NCBI GenBank assembly: GCA_019096065.1
Contig: JAGUCH010000008.1
Location: 5,647,001-5,711,000, forward strand
DNA length: 64,000 nt
Direction: 5' to 3'
Origin: Paracyclopina nana
Lineage: Eukaryota > Arthropoda > Copepoda > Cyclopoida > Cyclopettidae
Part shown: piece after piece, positions 23,321 through 36,336 of the stretch
Layout of the letters: each line of letters begins with the position of its first letter
How positions within the stretch are numbered: position 1 is the first letter of the stretch
Notes under the pieces: generated by a model
The model's input: the letters and a program-made list of their open reading frames with translations, nothing else
What the model was told of the DNA's origin: nothing
Databases searched by the model: none
Program-made: the position numbers and the translations under genes

Positions 23321-26300
23321 CTATTTTCTTGGAGGCGTCTTGATAGCAGCCTCTGAGACCTCATCGGAACTGGAAGACTCTTGTACTTGAGCGCTAGTCA
23401 GAGTCTGCATGCTAGTAGACGGAGTAGCTGACAGGCCCACAGTAGACGGATCCTGGCTCGTAGATGCTGCAGGAGTGACAGGGGCGTTGTATCTAGCAAG
23501 GTGACCAGTGAATTTCTTGGAACTACGAGTGGTAGGTTTCTCCTGTAAAGGGAGAAATGGTGAAAAAGGAAGGATCAAAAATCACTAACATTCTAGCTAC
23601 ATGTTATCATGTAAATTGGTTGCGAGCAGTTCATAACAATGTAAATAATATAAATAACAGCGTGCTTAAGTAAAGCAATAACTAATTTGGCCATTTAGAT
23701 GGAAGGATGATAAGGTTAATTAAGGACTTACAGGTGGATCGACTTTAGCTCGTGCAGCCTTCTTAGCAGCTTCTTTTGCTGCATCCTCAGCAAGGATTTC
23801 CCTAGTCCTTTCAATTCGGCGCTTCTTTTCGTATTCTTTAGCTGCCTTTTCCTTCTCAGTCAATTCTGGGACGAAGTCATCTTCGCTGTCGAGCTCAACC
23901 TGGCTAGCATCCATGACCTTAGATGCAGGTTGCTGCTCCTGCCTGAATTGGGTGAAAGGATAGCGCTTCCGGGGACTTACAGATGCTGAGCGGGATTTCT
24001 TGCTAGGAGTGCTGGACTCTCCCTCTTCACCTTCCTCTGTGTCGTCTTTAGCACGCTTCTTTCCCTTACGGCGGCTCTCCAATTGATCAATGTACAAATG
24101 AGGAATGTTATTCCTAGCATCGGCAGAGAACCTGTTGACCAAATCGAGTATGTCCTTGTTTCGGACTTTGGCAGCCTCGTACAGTTCGTCAAGCTGAAGC
24201 AAATATAAATACATTGACATTGTCACATGATCTTAATGAAATTAGTTAAAAACTTACCTCAGGTACTTGATCAGGAAGCTGCTCATGAGCAAGGTTGAAG
24301 GGGTCATATCCAAGCAGATAAGCTGAAGCCATGATGATGTCAAGCATTTCGTCACAGTCCACATCGACACCTTGATCCCTGTACATCTCAGTGAGGCGAT
24401 GATCCATAGGCAGGTAGACTTTCTTGTCGTAGAGACCTTTAGCAATGATCGTCTTGGTGATCTCGCTTCGTTTCATGACTGCCTTCTTGTGCTCCGCTTT
24501 GCTAGCTGGAACTTTGACATCAGGACCCAGACAGAACTTGTTTGCCTTGTAGTACTTGTAGTCCCAGTCCACAACAAGATCAGCGGCCTCGTGGATGTTA
24601 GGAGACTGGTTGGCGGCATTCGTCAAAAGAGCGCCGTACTCATTTGACAGCGTCTTAGAGATGGGCGTCTGAATGTCGGCAAAGTGGTGTTGATCCTTAT
24701 TGAGGTCCAATTTCTTCATCACGCAAACTCGGGGAATGAGCTGCTTGTTCATCATTGACAGGAGACCCTTTGGCAAAGGCCGCTTGATGAATGTCATCAT
24801 TTTGATGGACCTATTTACAAAGAAACAGTTGGCGATAAAGTTGTTAAATGATGAAACATTTAACTTACGCCTTGTTACCACCATAAATCATGTGGCTCCG
24901 AGCCATCTGAGTCAACGTGTTCATCAAGCAATTTCTAGCAAGGAAGACATTCATATTCTTCATAGGCAGACTGTCTAATGTTGGAGCGATGAAGTCGACC
25001 AGTTGCTCCTTAAAAATTAATATTTGATACATATTTCGGCGTTCAAAAGAAGTTGTTAAGTTCTCCTTATTTACCTGTACAAATAGGAAAGCAAAAAAGA
25101 CGTCAATAGACTTTCCGAGAGCATTGAAGGGGATGACACGGAACAAAATCCCCCAAGCCTTGCTTTTAGCTTCTGGGTTGAGCTGCATATTGCCGAACGT
25201 GTTGACTTTAACAGTCTCAGTCATGGACAGGTTAGTGACATTTTCATGAATGTCTCTCGTTTGGAGCTTCAGAGCCTGAAAATTGTTTGTTTGAAAAAAG
25301 ACGCAGCGGAAATAATTAAAAAGCACTTGTCGGCAACTTAAAGAGACGACGCTAGCACGCTTAATTAAGAAAAATTGATAAGTGGACAAGAGAATTACTT
25401 ACATTAAATCCAGCAAATTTGTTGTCCAACTTCTTGTTGAACTTGTCCAATTTCGTGTCATATTTGAGTTCGACAGCTTCAAACTTCTCCTCAATCCAAG
25501 CTCGCAAGTCAACTATAGCAAGCAAAATGTCATTGTTGGAAGCATTATGGGGAAGGCGATCCCTCTTTCCTTTGCTAGGCCCTGGCATGTCAACAGCCTC
25601 CGTTTGCAGCTCGGTCGTCTCATCTAATTCCTCCACATGTTGCGTGGCCAAGTCTCTGGATCTTTGCGCCAACTCCAAAGCTTCCCGAAGCTCAATGGCA
25701 TCAATCACGCCTGAAAGGTCTTGAGGCATGACACTCTCAGTTCGCTGCAAGGCCGGAGGAGACTTTGGTTTCTGAGTCCTTGCTGCTTGGTCCATAGCAA
25801 TGTGTTGGCGGACAATTTCATCAGGGTCAATGACCGTGTATCCTGAAGGTGGCATCGTGCTGCTGGTAGTCAACGAAATGGTCGCCAGGACTTCCTCTTC
25901 GCGCTCAGGTTCCTCTTGAGTTTGCTGATCGTCATCAGCAAAGATGACAGGTGGAGGCACGCTCGTTGTTTGCTCAATAGCAACTTCGTCACCCTTGGTC
26001 ACACTCAAGGTGATCGACTTCGGCAAATACTTCTTTGCAGCCACCTGAAAAGAGGTTAACAGTTATTTGAGCAATAAGTGAGAAGCTGAATGTAGTGAGG
26101 TATTACAATGGCAGGATCGTCCTCGGATATCTTCTCCTTATAGGTCTTTTGAGAAAATTGGCTCGCATGATCGGATTCATCGGTAATTGGAGCCTGGCTC
26201 TTAGCAAGCGTTTGTCTTGTATTCATCTTATCAAGTTTAGGAAAGATGAACTGCTTCCCTTCGACTCTCTTGACGTAGGCAATGTTCGTCATGACCTTCT

Positions 26301-26754
26301 CGTAGTAGAATTCTACCATGTTCTGGTAGTCGGCCATCAAGTGCCTGGCTTGGCCTCCCGTCAGTTCCTCATTGAGATCATCAATGATGTTGTCCAAGCG
26401 GTTTGAATGAACACCTAAAATTTTCAACGTTTATTAAGGTTATTGTCTTTTGACTAAGCCGTATTTAGAATAATTACCATCCTGGACTCGGGCAAAGACT
26501 CGAACGAGCCGATCCACTCCAGAGAATTCGTCCTTGATGACGAAAAGGTAGCAACGCTGATGAATCTCCATAGCCTCCAAAGGATTCATCTTATCCTTGA
26601 TGATGTCGATCCACAAAGTCCCTTGTCCATCACGGATATCGGCACTGACGTAGCTGAACGGGTTGTCCTCCTCGAACTGGCACACAATGAGTCGATCGTA
26701 CACTGTGGCTCCAGGTTTGCTCGTTTCCTTCGGTTCAGGTTTCTTTTTCGCCAT
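23321..26754 (-). CDS. Transposon accessory protein, eight exons, unknown function
   Basis: I do not recognise this family. Eight exons join with perfect phase: 26754-26478, 26414-26107, 26044-25403, 25275-25075, 25008-24869, 24810-24258, 24193-23732 and 23542-23321, giving 934 aa. All introns have GT-AG ends and are about 58-190 bp. The N-terminus is MAKKKPEPK, then a compact region with LIVCQFEEDNPFSYVSADIR and LWIDIIKDKM. Exon 3 is acidic and Pro-rich, with the basic run GPSKGKRDRLP and a helical segment LRAWIEEKFEAVELKYDTKL. Exons 4-6 form the most globular part. Exon 7 has nuclear-localisation-like clusters (RRKGKKRAK) and a charged helix (EKEKAAKEYEKKRRIER). The tail is Ser/Thr-rich. 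Position and partner suggest the second, TnpA-like gene of a CACTA element that binds the subterminal repeats. That role is inference. Confidence 0.82.
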
Positions 26755-27244
26755 ATTTACGACTTTTAAGGCTCGCTATAAATTTTTGGCGTCGGCCGTC
26801 GTCGCCAACCGGAAGTTGAGTAAGCTGTTGCGATTTGACGAAAAAATATTTAATTTCAGACACCTTCCTGACAGTTACTTGTTTACAAACTGTCAGATTG
26901 CATTTGGCAAAGCTAAGAAAAACCGTTACTGATCTTCTCAGTCAGCTGCTGCTCACAATGACTCGGCATTTTCCGGTGGAATTGACTAACCTATTAGCGG
27001 CTTATTCAATAGCTGTCAGATTGATATCAGCATCATATTATGTAGTTGATGCGTATTGGTGCAAATGCTGACGCCATCTTTGATTTGTCTCAGTTTAACG
27101 AGTTTTTTACTCAGCTAATTGCTGACTCCCAAAATAATTGTAATGCGCACATTTGCACATTGCTTAAAAAGCAAAAAACGTTCGTGTACAGTGATTTAAT
27201 CATAATCAGTGTTATCAAGCAGCGATTTCAAACACGGCATCGTC
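26755..27244. promoter_or_regulatory. Divergent promoter region of the transposon
   Basis: The 490 bp between the two start codons must drive both TE genes outward. It is AT-rich and contains no convincing frame. I could not assign individual promoter elements. Confidence 0.55.
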
Positions 27245-30190
27245 ATGGCGAAGAAGTAAGTTTATTAATCTGTCTTTAAACATGCCGATCAAGTACTTAA
27301 AACATTTCTTTTCGTTTTCAGAAAGCCGATCATGACCAAGCAGGATATTTCTGAGCGGCGGCGATACTACCGCAAACTCAAGAATGTGCGTGACATTTTG
27401 AAAAGAGTTCATGCTCAAGACGAAATCCATCCTCCCATGACTGAGGGTCTCTTTGGAAATGATCAAGACGGCAACAAATCGGGCAGCAGCAACGGTAATG
27501 TGGAAATTGATCGTGCTGTCCAGGAAATTGAATCGCTCATCGCAACATCCGAGCGTGGCGGCAACCTAGATGCTTCCTTTGAAGATTCCGACAGTTCAGG
27601 TTCAGAGGACGAACAACGTAGCCAAGAACCAAGTGCTGGTGAAAAGCGCCGCCGTGAGAGTGAGAAAGGTGACGTCTCCAGTTTGTCTGACGAAGAAGCT
27701 GCTGATCTCGTGGCAGCAGCAAGAGCCAAGAAAAGATTCCGTCATCGACAGGCTAGCCGTCACTTCATGAACTTAACTGCCGCCACTCACCAACAACAAC
27801 CCTTGGTTTATGTTGATCTTTCATCTGGAATTGCTGATAGGCCATCTACAAGCACCAATTGTGACATTAGTGTCCCCATTGCAGCCTCAGCGACAACATC
27901 GAATGTGCAGCTTCCAACTCACTGTGCCCAGAATGGGGAAAACGAAGAGGTAGTTGTGGTTGACCTAGATACATCAATGGAAAGTGACAGTAGCATTGTT
28001 GACGCTGACGTTGACACTGAGGTGGAAGAGTCATCTCATGCAGGTCACAGTTGTGATAACGTGCCAGATAGCGTCCATATGGATTTCTTCTTGGAAACAA
28101 TTAGACAACAGGAAGCTGAGGAGGAATCTGATGATCCCGACGCACCAATTGATGACGGCAACAATGATCAACCTAGAAGCGGACTAAATGAAAGCTCCAA
28201 TGACGAAAACGATGAGCGAGAGCAAACAATAGCTGACAATGCTGAAAGTGGCGACGACGATCAAGTGCAATGTGACGCCAATGATGAAGGACAAGCCTGT
28301 AAACTGAATTATCAAGGCTTTTTGGAGTATTTCAGGAAAGAAGCGTCCTTGGATGGAGAAGCCTTAAGGCACAGAAGTTACACTGAGATTTTCAGTGAAG
28401 TAGCTCGGAAAACTTACATCAATGAAGGAGTGCAGAAGATGATGTTTGATCTCCACAGAGCTCGAGATAAGGTCTACCTGAACCAAAAAAGGAGGGCTTT
28501 AGGTAGCTGTCGGAAGATGTGGATGCGCAACAAACCTAAAGTTAAGATGTCGTACGAGTTCCGAGAAATTGCAACAGGTCGCATTTGTAAAGAGGAGAGG
28601 CTGCACAAGTTTCCTAGAAAAAGGTATCCAGCAAGCCAATTTTTGAAGATTTCCGAGTTTGCCGTCGTGAACTTGTATGAGCTGTTCATGCATTCGCAAC
28701 GTCTTCATGGCCGATCTGATTTGGAGCCGCCAATGGCTTCTAAGGGAACAGATGGAATTGACTTCTTTATGGACGGCGTTCCTCTAGCCAAAAGCTCACC
28801 AGACAAACTTGATGTCGTACTGGTGCGATTTCCACATTGCAAGCTAGAGTACATCTATGGGATGCATGTCTACAAGAAAGACTGCTCTTTGACAGCCAAT
28901 CAAATCTTGGAGAAGTTCATCACTGAGGCTAAGTTTCATGATTTCCGCCTTAACAGGATTATTGGTGATGCTCCTATAAGAGCACGTCTCAAGTGCTTAA
29001 AAACATTTGCCGGGTTCTACTCCTGTGAATGCTGCCTGGCTAGAGGTATTAGCTACCTCAACAGAGTAGTTTTCCCAAGTGAAACTATGAATGCTGAGCC
29101 AAGGACCGATCATTGGTGGAATACCATGATCGAGCGCATTGAGGAAAATGGCGGCATTGAAAATATCGATGCAGATGAGCTCAAAGGCCTAACAGGAATC
29201 TCCCCTCTGTCCAAACTCTATGGACACGACACTAGCTACTTCTCAATGGTTAAAGGCTTTACTGTCGAACCGATGCATAACATCGGAGGTTGCATCAAGC
29301 AACTTATCCGGCTGATGTTCAACCTATCCAAAACTTCAGTGAAGCTCTCTGCAGAACAAACGAGAAAGCTGCGCCTTGTTGACAAGCGATGGATCGAAAT
29401 TAGGCTGCCAAGAGAATTTAATCGAAGGAACCGAGAGTTGGTGCGTGACATCAAGCATTTCAAGAGCCAGGAATACTTTTCCCTGGTTGGCGCTGGATTC
29501 TTGGCTGTAGCGGATGCGATGGATCTCAAAGATGACCTGAAGAAGAAGGAAGTTTGGCTGAGGTTTGCTTTCCTAGTGAGGCTTGTTATGTTCCCCAACA
29601 AGCAGTGGCACAACTTCAAGGTCAAGATTGGCATTTGGATTCACATGTGGACCTTCTACAGGAACTTTGAAAAGGCTTTTGGCCTCGAGAACTGCAGCTG
29701 GAATATACATACCTTCAGCCATCTCATTCAGCTGCGTGACGTCTCCAACTTACCTGATGGGACTGCTCTCTTCTTTGAAGGCTTCTTCAATATCTTGAAA
29801 AAGGTAATGAAAAGCAACACGCCTTCCTTCACGAAGCAAGTTATGGACATCATGATCGCCAATAACGTCAGGGCGCATGATTGCAAACCAATAGTTCGGT
29901 TTTCGTCCAAGGATAGGCCAAGATACGGAGATAATCTCATCTATACAGATGATGGAGACTTCTACCAGATTGAATCCATTGGCGATGATCACTACAAAGC
30001 TAAGAAGTTTCTGACTGGTCGTTTTGAGACTCCAGAAGTCAAGTCAATTAATTGGGGAATTGTTGGCGTCAAGCACTTGATTCAACTCAACGAAGAAATT
30101 CACGTCGTCAAGAAGGCCAACGTCATTGGTAAAGCAAGCATTGATCAAGACGTAATTATTTCAATGCCGTTTGCATTTGCCTTCGTCTAG
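27245..30190 (+). CDS. CACTA/TNP2-like transposase
   Basis: Catalyses cut-and-paste transposition of its element. A tiny first exon (27245-27255, encoding MAK and two bases of a Lys codon) joins across a 66-bp GTAAGT-CAG intron to 27322-30190, giving 959 aa. The first 330 residues are acidic and Ser-rich, probably disordered. The catalytic half resembles TNP2-type transposases of animal CACTA-like elements: FFMDGVPLAKSS, GDAPIRARLKC followed by FYSCECCLARG (a Cys cluster), VEPMHNIGGCIKQLIRLMF, NIHTFSHLIQL and FFEGFFNILKK. Likely DDE residues are Asp488, Asp553 and Glu823 by motif position. The frame is unbroken. AATAAA lies at about 30321. Starting at the ATG at 27332 would lose only seven residues, but the spliced start reproduces the MAKKKP of the opposite gene. 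Confidence 0.85.
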
Positions 30191-30797
30191 ATAGACAAGT
30201 GTCATCTTTCCTACTCGTCAATAACCTATGTGCTTCTTTAAAGACAAGATACAGTATGCTATTCAAATTATAAGTGTATAATGACAGGTCCTCTTTTTGT
30301 AAAGTTCATGACGTAGTCAAATAAATAACAATTCTGGTCAATTACAAATCATTACAGGCAAACACTAGCTTATAAGTCACATATTCACATCCATTCATAT
30401 AGTCTTCGCCAATTGCAATGGTCTCATTTCAGGGTCGGTGCATTTTCTTCGATTAGATCATCAAAACTCATCTGAAATGCGAGTAAATATCAGAATTAGA
30501 CAAATTATACTGAACATATCTGTTGCAGCGTTAGAGTTCGTGCAAAGTTCAGTGTGCAAAGCGCCTATTTTACAAGCCGTTGACAAGGAATAGATAGGTA
30601 CTATTTACGACCTATAACCTTTATTTAACTATGCAAGGCTCAGGTGCAAAACGTCCTAGAGAGTATGTCTATAGGTAACTGAATCTTTCCTATAACCGGC
30701 CTATATGCAATTGGAAACTAAAAAATTAATAAGGTTGTGTATAGGATTGTTTCAGGTTGCTGACAGGTATAGTGAGTCGCCAAAAATTTTGGTGGGG
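30191..30797. repeat. Right subterminal region and terminal inverted repeat
   Basis: The transposase 3' UTR, then AGGT and CAGGT repeats (around 30583, 30640, 30671, 30752, 30763) and several CCTATA/TATAGG words. The perfect 17-bp terminal inverted repeat is 30781-30797. The array is sparser than on the left; such asymmetry is common in CACTA elements. Confidence 0.72.
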
Positions 30798-33267
30798 TTC
30801 CAATGGAATGCAAGAATAGTATTATTTTGTATTAATTGACTGAATCATAATTATGACTGCTGCAGTGCTACATCTCACTTCTAGGAAAACCACGTACTTG
30901 AAAACAATGGGCATCATGATGCAAACAGTCATCATCCATTTTGTGAAAAACCACCAACAGTGTTGCTCAGTTGGCTTTGTCGATTTCACATTTTCACCTC
31001 ATCACTCATGGCTGCTGCCTCAGCTAGGGTGATTATTATTGTTGTTGCCAGCAGCCATGTAGACATAGAGCACAACAAATGATGACCTTGGTAATAGGAA
31101 GGTGTTTCTTTAATTAATGGCTGGAAATAGCGTTGCCAAAGGGGCAGGACCGTCTTCACAACGTATAATACACAACTTGGCACATTTCATCATCACAGGC
31201 TCTTTCGTAAAGAATGCTAAGCTAATTTGCAGCCATTTGACGCTTATAATGACACTCGACTTCGATCTTTGCTATTTGCAATTGCGCGCGCTGAAGGCGA
31301 AATTCCGCTACAAGATTTTCCCTGTTTTCCTGGCATAGATTATTTTGTAAAGCCAATTGAACGTGCGCTGAGAATGGAATGCATTTTTTGCTTCGCTTAA
31401 TTACAAACCTCAAATGCAGGCATTAGAGCCAATGGTGGATACACGGAATTGATGGAAGGACTTGTTTAGACATTTTGTTACACCTTGAGCCCACGCAAAT
31501 ATATCATATCCAAATGTCATGGTGAGAAGAAGTACTGTTTGTGTGTGTGTTTGTTTTGCTAAGAAACCGCCCCAAAACCAATTTGCATTTTTTCAGCCAA
31601 AATGCACTTTTGTCAATCACCGCGCTAGCTGCTCTGCACCGCATAAGTGCAATTCACTAACGCCTAATCAGGGTGTTTTCCATCAATTCCCGGATTTTTG
31701 CTCCTCTTTTCCTTCTAGAGCTTTTTTCACACCCACCTGAATGCACTTTATGATGGCTGGAAACCAATAATGTGCTGTTGTTGTTGCATATGGCTTGAGT
31801 TGATAAGAGGCCAACATATTGAATCAACAAGGCCGTAAATTATCTATGCTCTTTTTAAGACGATCCTAGTGGATTGTCATGATTGTAAATGCATCCATGA
31901 ATGGAGCAATTCATGCAGAGCACCCAACAAATAAGGCTGCAAACGTTTTTGTTGCCTTATCATCCAAAGTTGATGATTATGAGCATGAAAAAACACCCAA
32001 GCAATTGTCGCACCTCCATTTCAGCCTTTCAGCGGGATCGTCAAAAGATCAACTCGGCGTGGATAAACACACTCACGTAGCAGTACCAAGCATTGCTGCT
32101 GCCAATTGAGAGGAGAGAAGCTCCAAACGAGATATCCAAGCCATAACTTTAAAGCCAAATAAGAAGCTGGTTGGAATGTGTCTTTAATTGGCTCCTTGGC
32201 CACCCAGCAGCTGAAATGGAACAGGGTTAAAAAATTAAGAAAGCATTTGTGTTGCAAAATGGGCGTACCTGCTTAGAAACATTGGAATCTGCCCAATAAT
32301 TTATGCCAAGCCGAGCTGGAAATGGACCAGAGCTTGCAGCACTGTTTATGGGGGAGTTTCATCTGCATACTGAAGGCAAATCTATTTAAAAGCATTTTTT
32401 TTATTTTATTGTCAAGTGAATATTAAACTAAAAGTTTGAAATGGATCAAACGAATGTGATTCAGTTTTCATCTTGAAAACAGATTAAATATATTAAAAGT
32501 AAAAAAATCACAGAGTATTTTTTCCTCGTATTTTAAACCAGCCCATGTCTTTTAGGGGCACCGAGAAGAAAGAAATGTAATTTTGAGAGAATGAATGGCA
32601 GCACTAAGCGAGTAAAAAACATCCACGTGCTCTTTCAAGTTTAGGGTCTCTTTGTCCATTTGCGGTTTTTGTGGCTTGCACTATATTATATCTGCTGATT
32701 AAGTTTGACACGCAACCAAAGCCACACTTTGACTAATTTGAATTGACAGCAAAAGTCGTCGCGTTGTCGTTGCGTGCGCAAAAGATTTCTTATGTTACAG
32801 AGTTGAAAGCTAAGTATCTTTATAATTCTTTAAAAGCTGCGAATTTATTGATGAGGGCTTCAACAAGGTTTGACGTGTTGGCTCAAGCAAGCACGTGGAA
32901 GCTATAAATGTAGCCCTTTTAGGGAAGCCACGAAAACAATGGGAAAAATACGATTCTAAGACCACTGATAACAATCTGGAATTTGATTCGAAAAAATGCC
33001 TACACAATGCTGGTATGGTGTCGATAGCACTGAGAAATTCAGGCTTAAATTCCTCTCTCCATATTGTGCTCAGTGACACGCGCCGCGACCCTTTACACTA
33101 TAATGTCCACTCCGCGCGTTGAAATCTCCACAATTCTCGCCAATCTGCTGTTCATCTGCTACAAAGCCTAAAATCTTCATTTTGCATCATGTCGACCACA
33201 GAATATCGAATTATTAAATGTTTACTTGAAAAAAATCCTTGATTTGGTGTGACAAGGAAATTTTGAT

Positions 33268-33293
33268 GAGCAGATGAGCACCACATTGGGCTC
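33268..33293. repeat. 26-bp dispersed repeat, copy 1
   Basis: GAGCAGATGAGCACC followed by ACATTGGGCTC. It matches 36337-36362 at 24 of 26 positions and contains a variant of the dispersed GTAGATGAACACCACAT motif. Confidence 0.55.
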
Positions 33294-36200
33294 TTCAGAT
33301 GCTAGTGCTGCCATGCAAAATAAGATTTTCAACTACAGTAGCTGGATCAATTTTTTGCCTCGGCCTGAAAATGCGTGCACGAACAGCTTTTCAGCTTTGT
33401 AGCATGACATCATCGCCTTATTTATGGGCCCAAGATGATCTATAGTATAAGGTGAGCTCTATGCGCAGCTTTACTATAGCACATCATCGGACTGTACTAT
33501 GGTAGGGTGCAAGACAAAATTTCTATATAAATCTGTGGAATTTTCTTTGAGTTAAAGTGCATGGTTTCAACATTATCCCCAAGATCACATAAAAACAGCC
33601 ATAATTTGTTATGTGGCGAGCTAAATTTGGAAAATGGCTGGTAACACTTTCAGGCATGTGAAGCGAGCGAGAGTGAGCGCTCACTCTCACGCTGGTTTAT
33701 CCAGTTCTTGAATTTGAATTTCGCGCTCTTTTTATGTACTAGCACAACTGAAGCGCTCCCTAGTGGAGGACAAAATAACTACAATAGTTTCGTGATTCAG
33801 AAGTAGAATTCTTCCGTCAGGATTGCTCGATAGAGATGGCCCTGTATGGGCCATGCGTACGATGCACTAGAAACTCGCGGTTATCTCTTGTTTAATTTCC
33901 AGCTCCACTAAAGTCAATCTATCCATTATTTTTCTTGACCGAAAAGTAGCTGATGGCTCTCTTGATTGCATCTGCCTTCTAGAAGGAACCAGCCCATGCC
34001 CCAGGGGACAATGAAAAAATAAACATTAATATTTTGAAGGAATATTTCAATTTTCAATTTGAGTGCGCAGATAGCATTGATGGATGAACGAAGAATTAGT
34101 AGAGCAGACAAATCTTGGCAGCTTTTTTTCATGGTCTATCAAACATCCCATTAATATAGGTTATAGTATATAAAAAATGTTTCAACACCCACATTATTTG
34201 GCGGTCGTCGGTCAAGAGGTGGATTTAAAGTCAATGAGACAGAACCTAATGAACAAAACTCCCTGGAGCTCAGTTCTAATTGTATGTATTGGAGTTGCCA
34301 GCTAGCAAAAACGATACGTTCCATTTTAGACAAATCCACCTGATATTTAGTATGGAATTGTGATACTGCGCAGCATATCTCCTCATTTCCATCTTATTTG
34401 TAAGTTATTTAAAAAAACCATGTATATATTCAAGTCAAATATGTAGATATCTCAAAAAGAAGCTTGCTTCGCGTGGGTCACGCGAGCAAATGACCGGTAC
34501 GCGCGCGCGCACGTTTTGTACGAGCCTAGGGAAATCAGCTGATTGCTTACAACTTACGTAAACATTGGGCTCGAAGCCAGGAAAGGAAGTTTGAGAAACG
34601 AGTGCTGCACATAAATCATCAGCTATATCGCAAAAAAGGTCAGTTTGAAAGCGAACGCCAATTGTTCAATCTGCCATGATATTGGTCAAGTTTTTATTGC
34701 GAGATATTTATCAGGTGGATTGCATAGTGAAATGATTTGGTGCAGTGATAAGGAAATCTTTGCTGGAACATAAATGAGCTCACATATTAGCTGATTTGTT
34801 TACATCCAATTTCAGCGTAATGGAAGCCATAAATAAGGAATGATGACAGAAAATTAATTGATGATAGATCCAGATTTTGAAAGCCATGTGCATAACGCAT
34901 CTACCATTCTCGGGAACAACACCTACACACTTTGATTTATGCTTAATTAATTTCGGCTGAGCATTAATGAAGCTCCTTATTTAAACATTATTTATCATAT
35001 TGAGCTTTTAGCTTTTTTTGGTGAGTGTGCATTAGCTCATCTGCAACTCGAAGGAAATGATCAATATTACGAGACTTGAGGCCAGAATTTGACTCAGAAA
35101 GTATATTAGAAAGATGGCTAATTGACTCTTGCAAGAGAAAAGAGACATTTTTTGGAAGAAAATATTGTAAACAGATGGTATTGAGATTTGCCTGAAAATG
35201 TGAGCTGATTTTGACTCTTGAATCAAATCTTGACACAGCAGAGAATCAATTTATGTCTTAATCTCCTAATTGTTGACATCGGTTTGACAGTAAACAAATG
35301 GCTGCGATTTTATTTCTCCGCATTATTGAGGCTTATCACTTTATATGGCGTGGGAAAGGTCCGCAAAAAAGCTTACAAATTGACATAGGTTGATGAATGA
35401 AATGAGCCTGGGAAATGACTGAGCATGACTTGAATTCGGTCAAATGTTGATGGCTAGATTAAATTTTTTAAGGCTTCCACCACCATCTCAAAAAAGTGTC
35501 AAATAATCTTGATTAATTTACACATTCAACAGGAATAGTAGGACATTCCTCACATAACTTGATAAGGGATAGATAATCGAAAAAGCTTCAATTTTTTATT
35601 AGTTCACATTAAAGCTCTCATTTATCCATTTTGACAAAGGAAAAGCTCAATTTCAGGTTTGGTGCATGAACGAAAAGTTTTTAAAACTCTCAATAATTTG
35701 AGGTTGGTTACTTTTGCCAAAAAATCCAAAGATTTCTTAAAAGCCCAGAGTAATCAAACGATGTCAACGAACACACCATTTGGCGAGATTTTTTGCATTA
35801 GGCAATTTAAACGACATGTAGGCAGTAGTATTTAAATCGCCAGCTGATAGGATAAGATTGCAGCCAAGATTTATGACTTCTCCATTGATTTAGTCGTTGA
35901 ACAGCCCCTCACACCAAAATAATGCCATGAGAGATACCAGATATTGTGTGCGCATCACCAACCACCAAACAAACACCAAATTTTGGTCTAATGGTGAATG
36001 TTGAAACGATTAGTATATACCTACTGGCTCTTCACTAAACAGATTTCCAAGATTGCTCTGACAGAAGAAGAATACTTTTTGCTGCCCTCAGCTTGCTGCA
36101 AATTGAACTCGTCTGACACAAAAAAGGGAGGCAATTAATTTAAAGCCCAATTCAAATTGGCCCTTGAGAAAGATCACATCAGGGTTTAATGCGATGTTCA

Positions 36201-36336
36201 TCTACTGAAAAACTAAATGTGGAATTTTGCGCATAAAATCACTTTACGCACAAATAATCTATTACCAAGCCTATAATTGAGCCAATAATCAAGTTCATAA
36301 AAAATATTGCTCTTATTAAGCCCAGAAAGCGAAAAT

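Larger units (their letters stand above)
22632..30797. mobile_element. CACTA-like DNA transposon, apparently complete (8.17 kb)
   Basis: The ends are perfect 17-bp inverted repeats, CCCCACCAAAATTTTTG at 22632-22648 and its reverse complement at 30781-30797. Each end is flanked outside by TT, compatible with the 2-3 bp target duplication of CACTA/EnSpm elements. Just inside the left end is a dense set of CAGGT-type repeats, with a sparser set inside the right, as in CACTA subterminal regions. The interior carries two divergent genes: a TNP2-like transposase (+) and an eight-exon protein (-). Neither frame is broken. Canonical CACTA ends start CACTA or CACTG; here the terminus reads CCCCACC, so this is a divergent lineage or the boundary is offset by a few bases. 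Confidence 0.85.

Noticed and set aside
32810-33079. 89-codon minus-strand frame (MSLSTIWREEF...)
   Set aside because: No domain, promoter or poly(A) support; most likely chance.
34988-35236. 82-codon minus-strand frame rich in helix-forming residues
   Set aside because: AT-rich context, no family resemblance, no splice partners; a second overlapping frame on the same strand is equally long.
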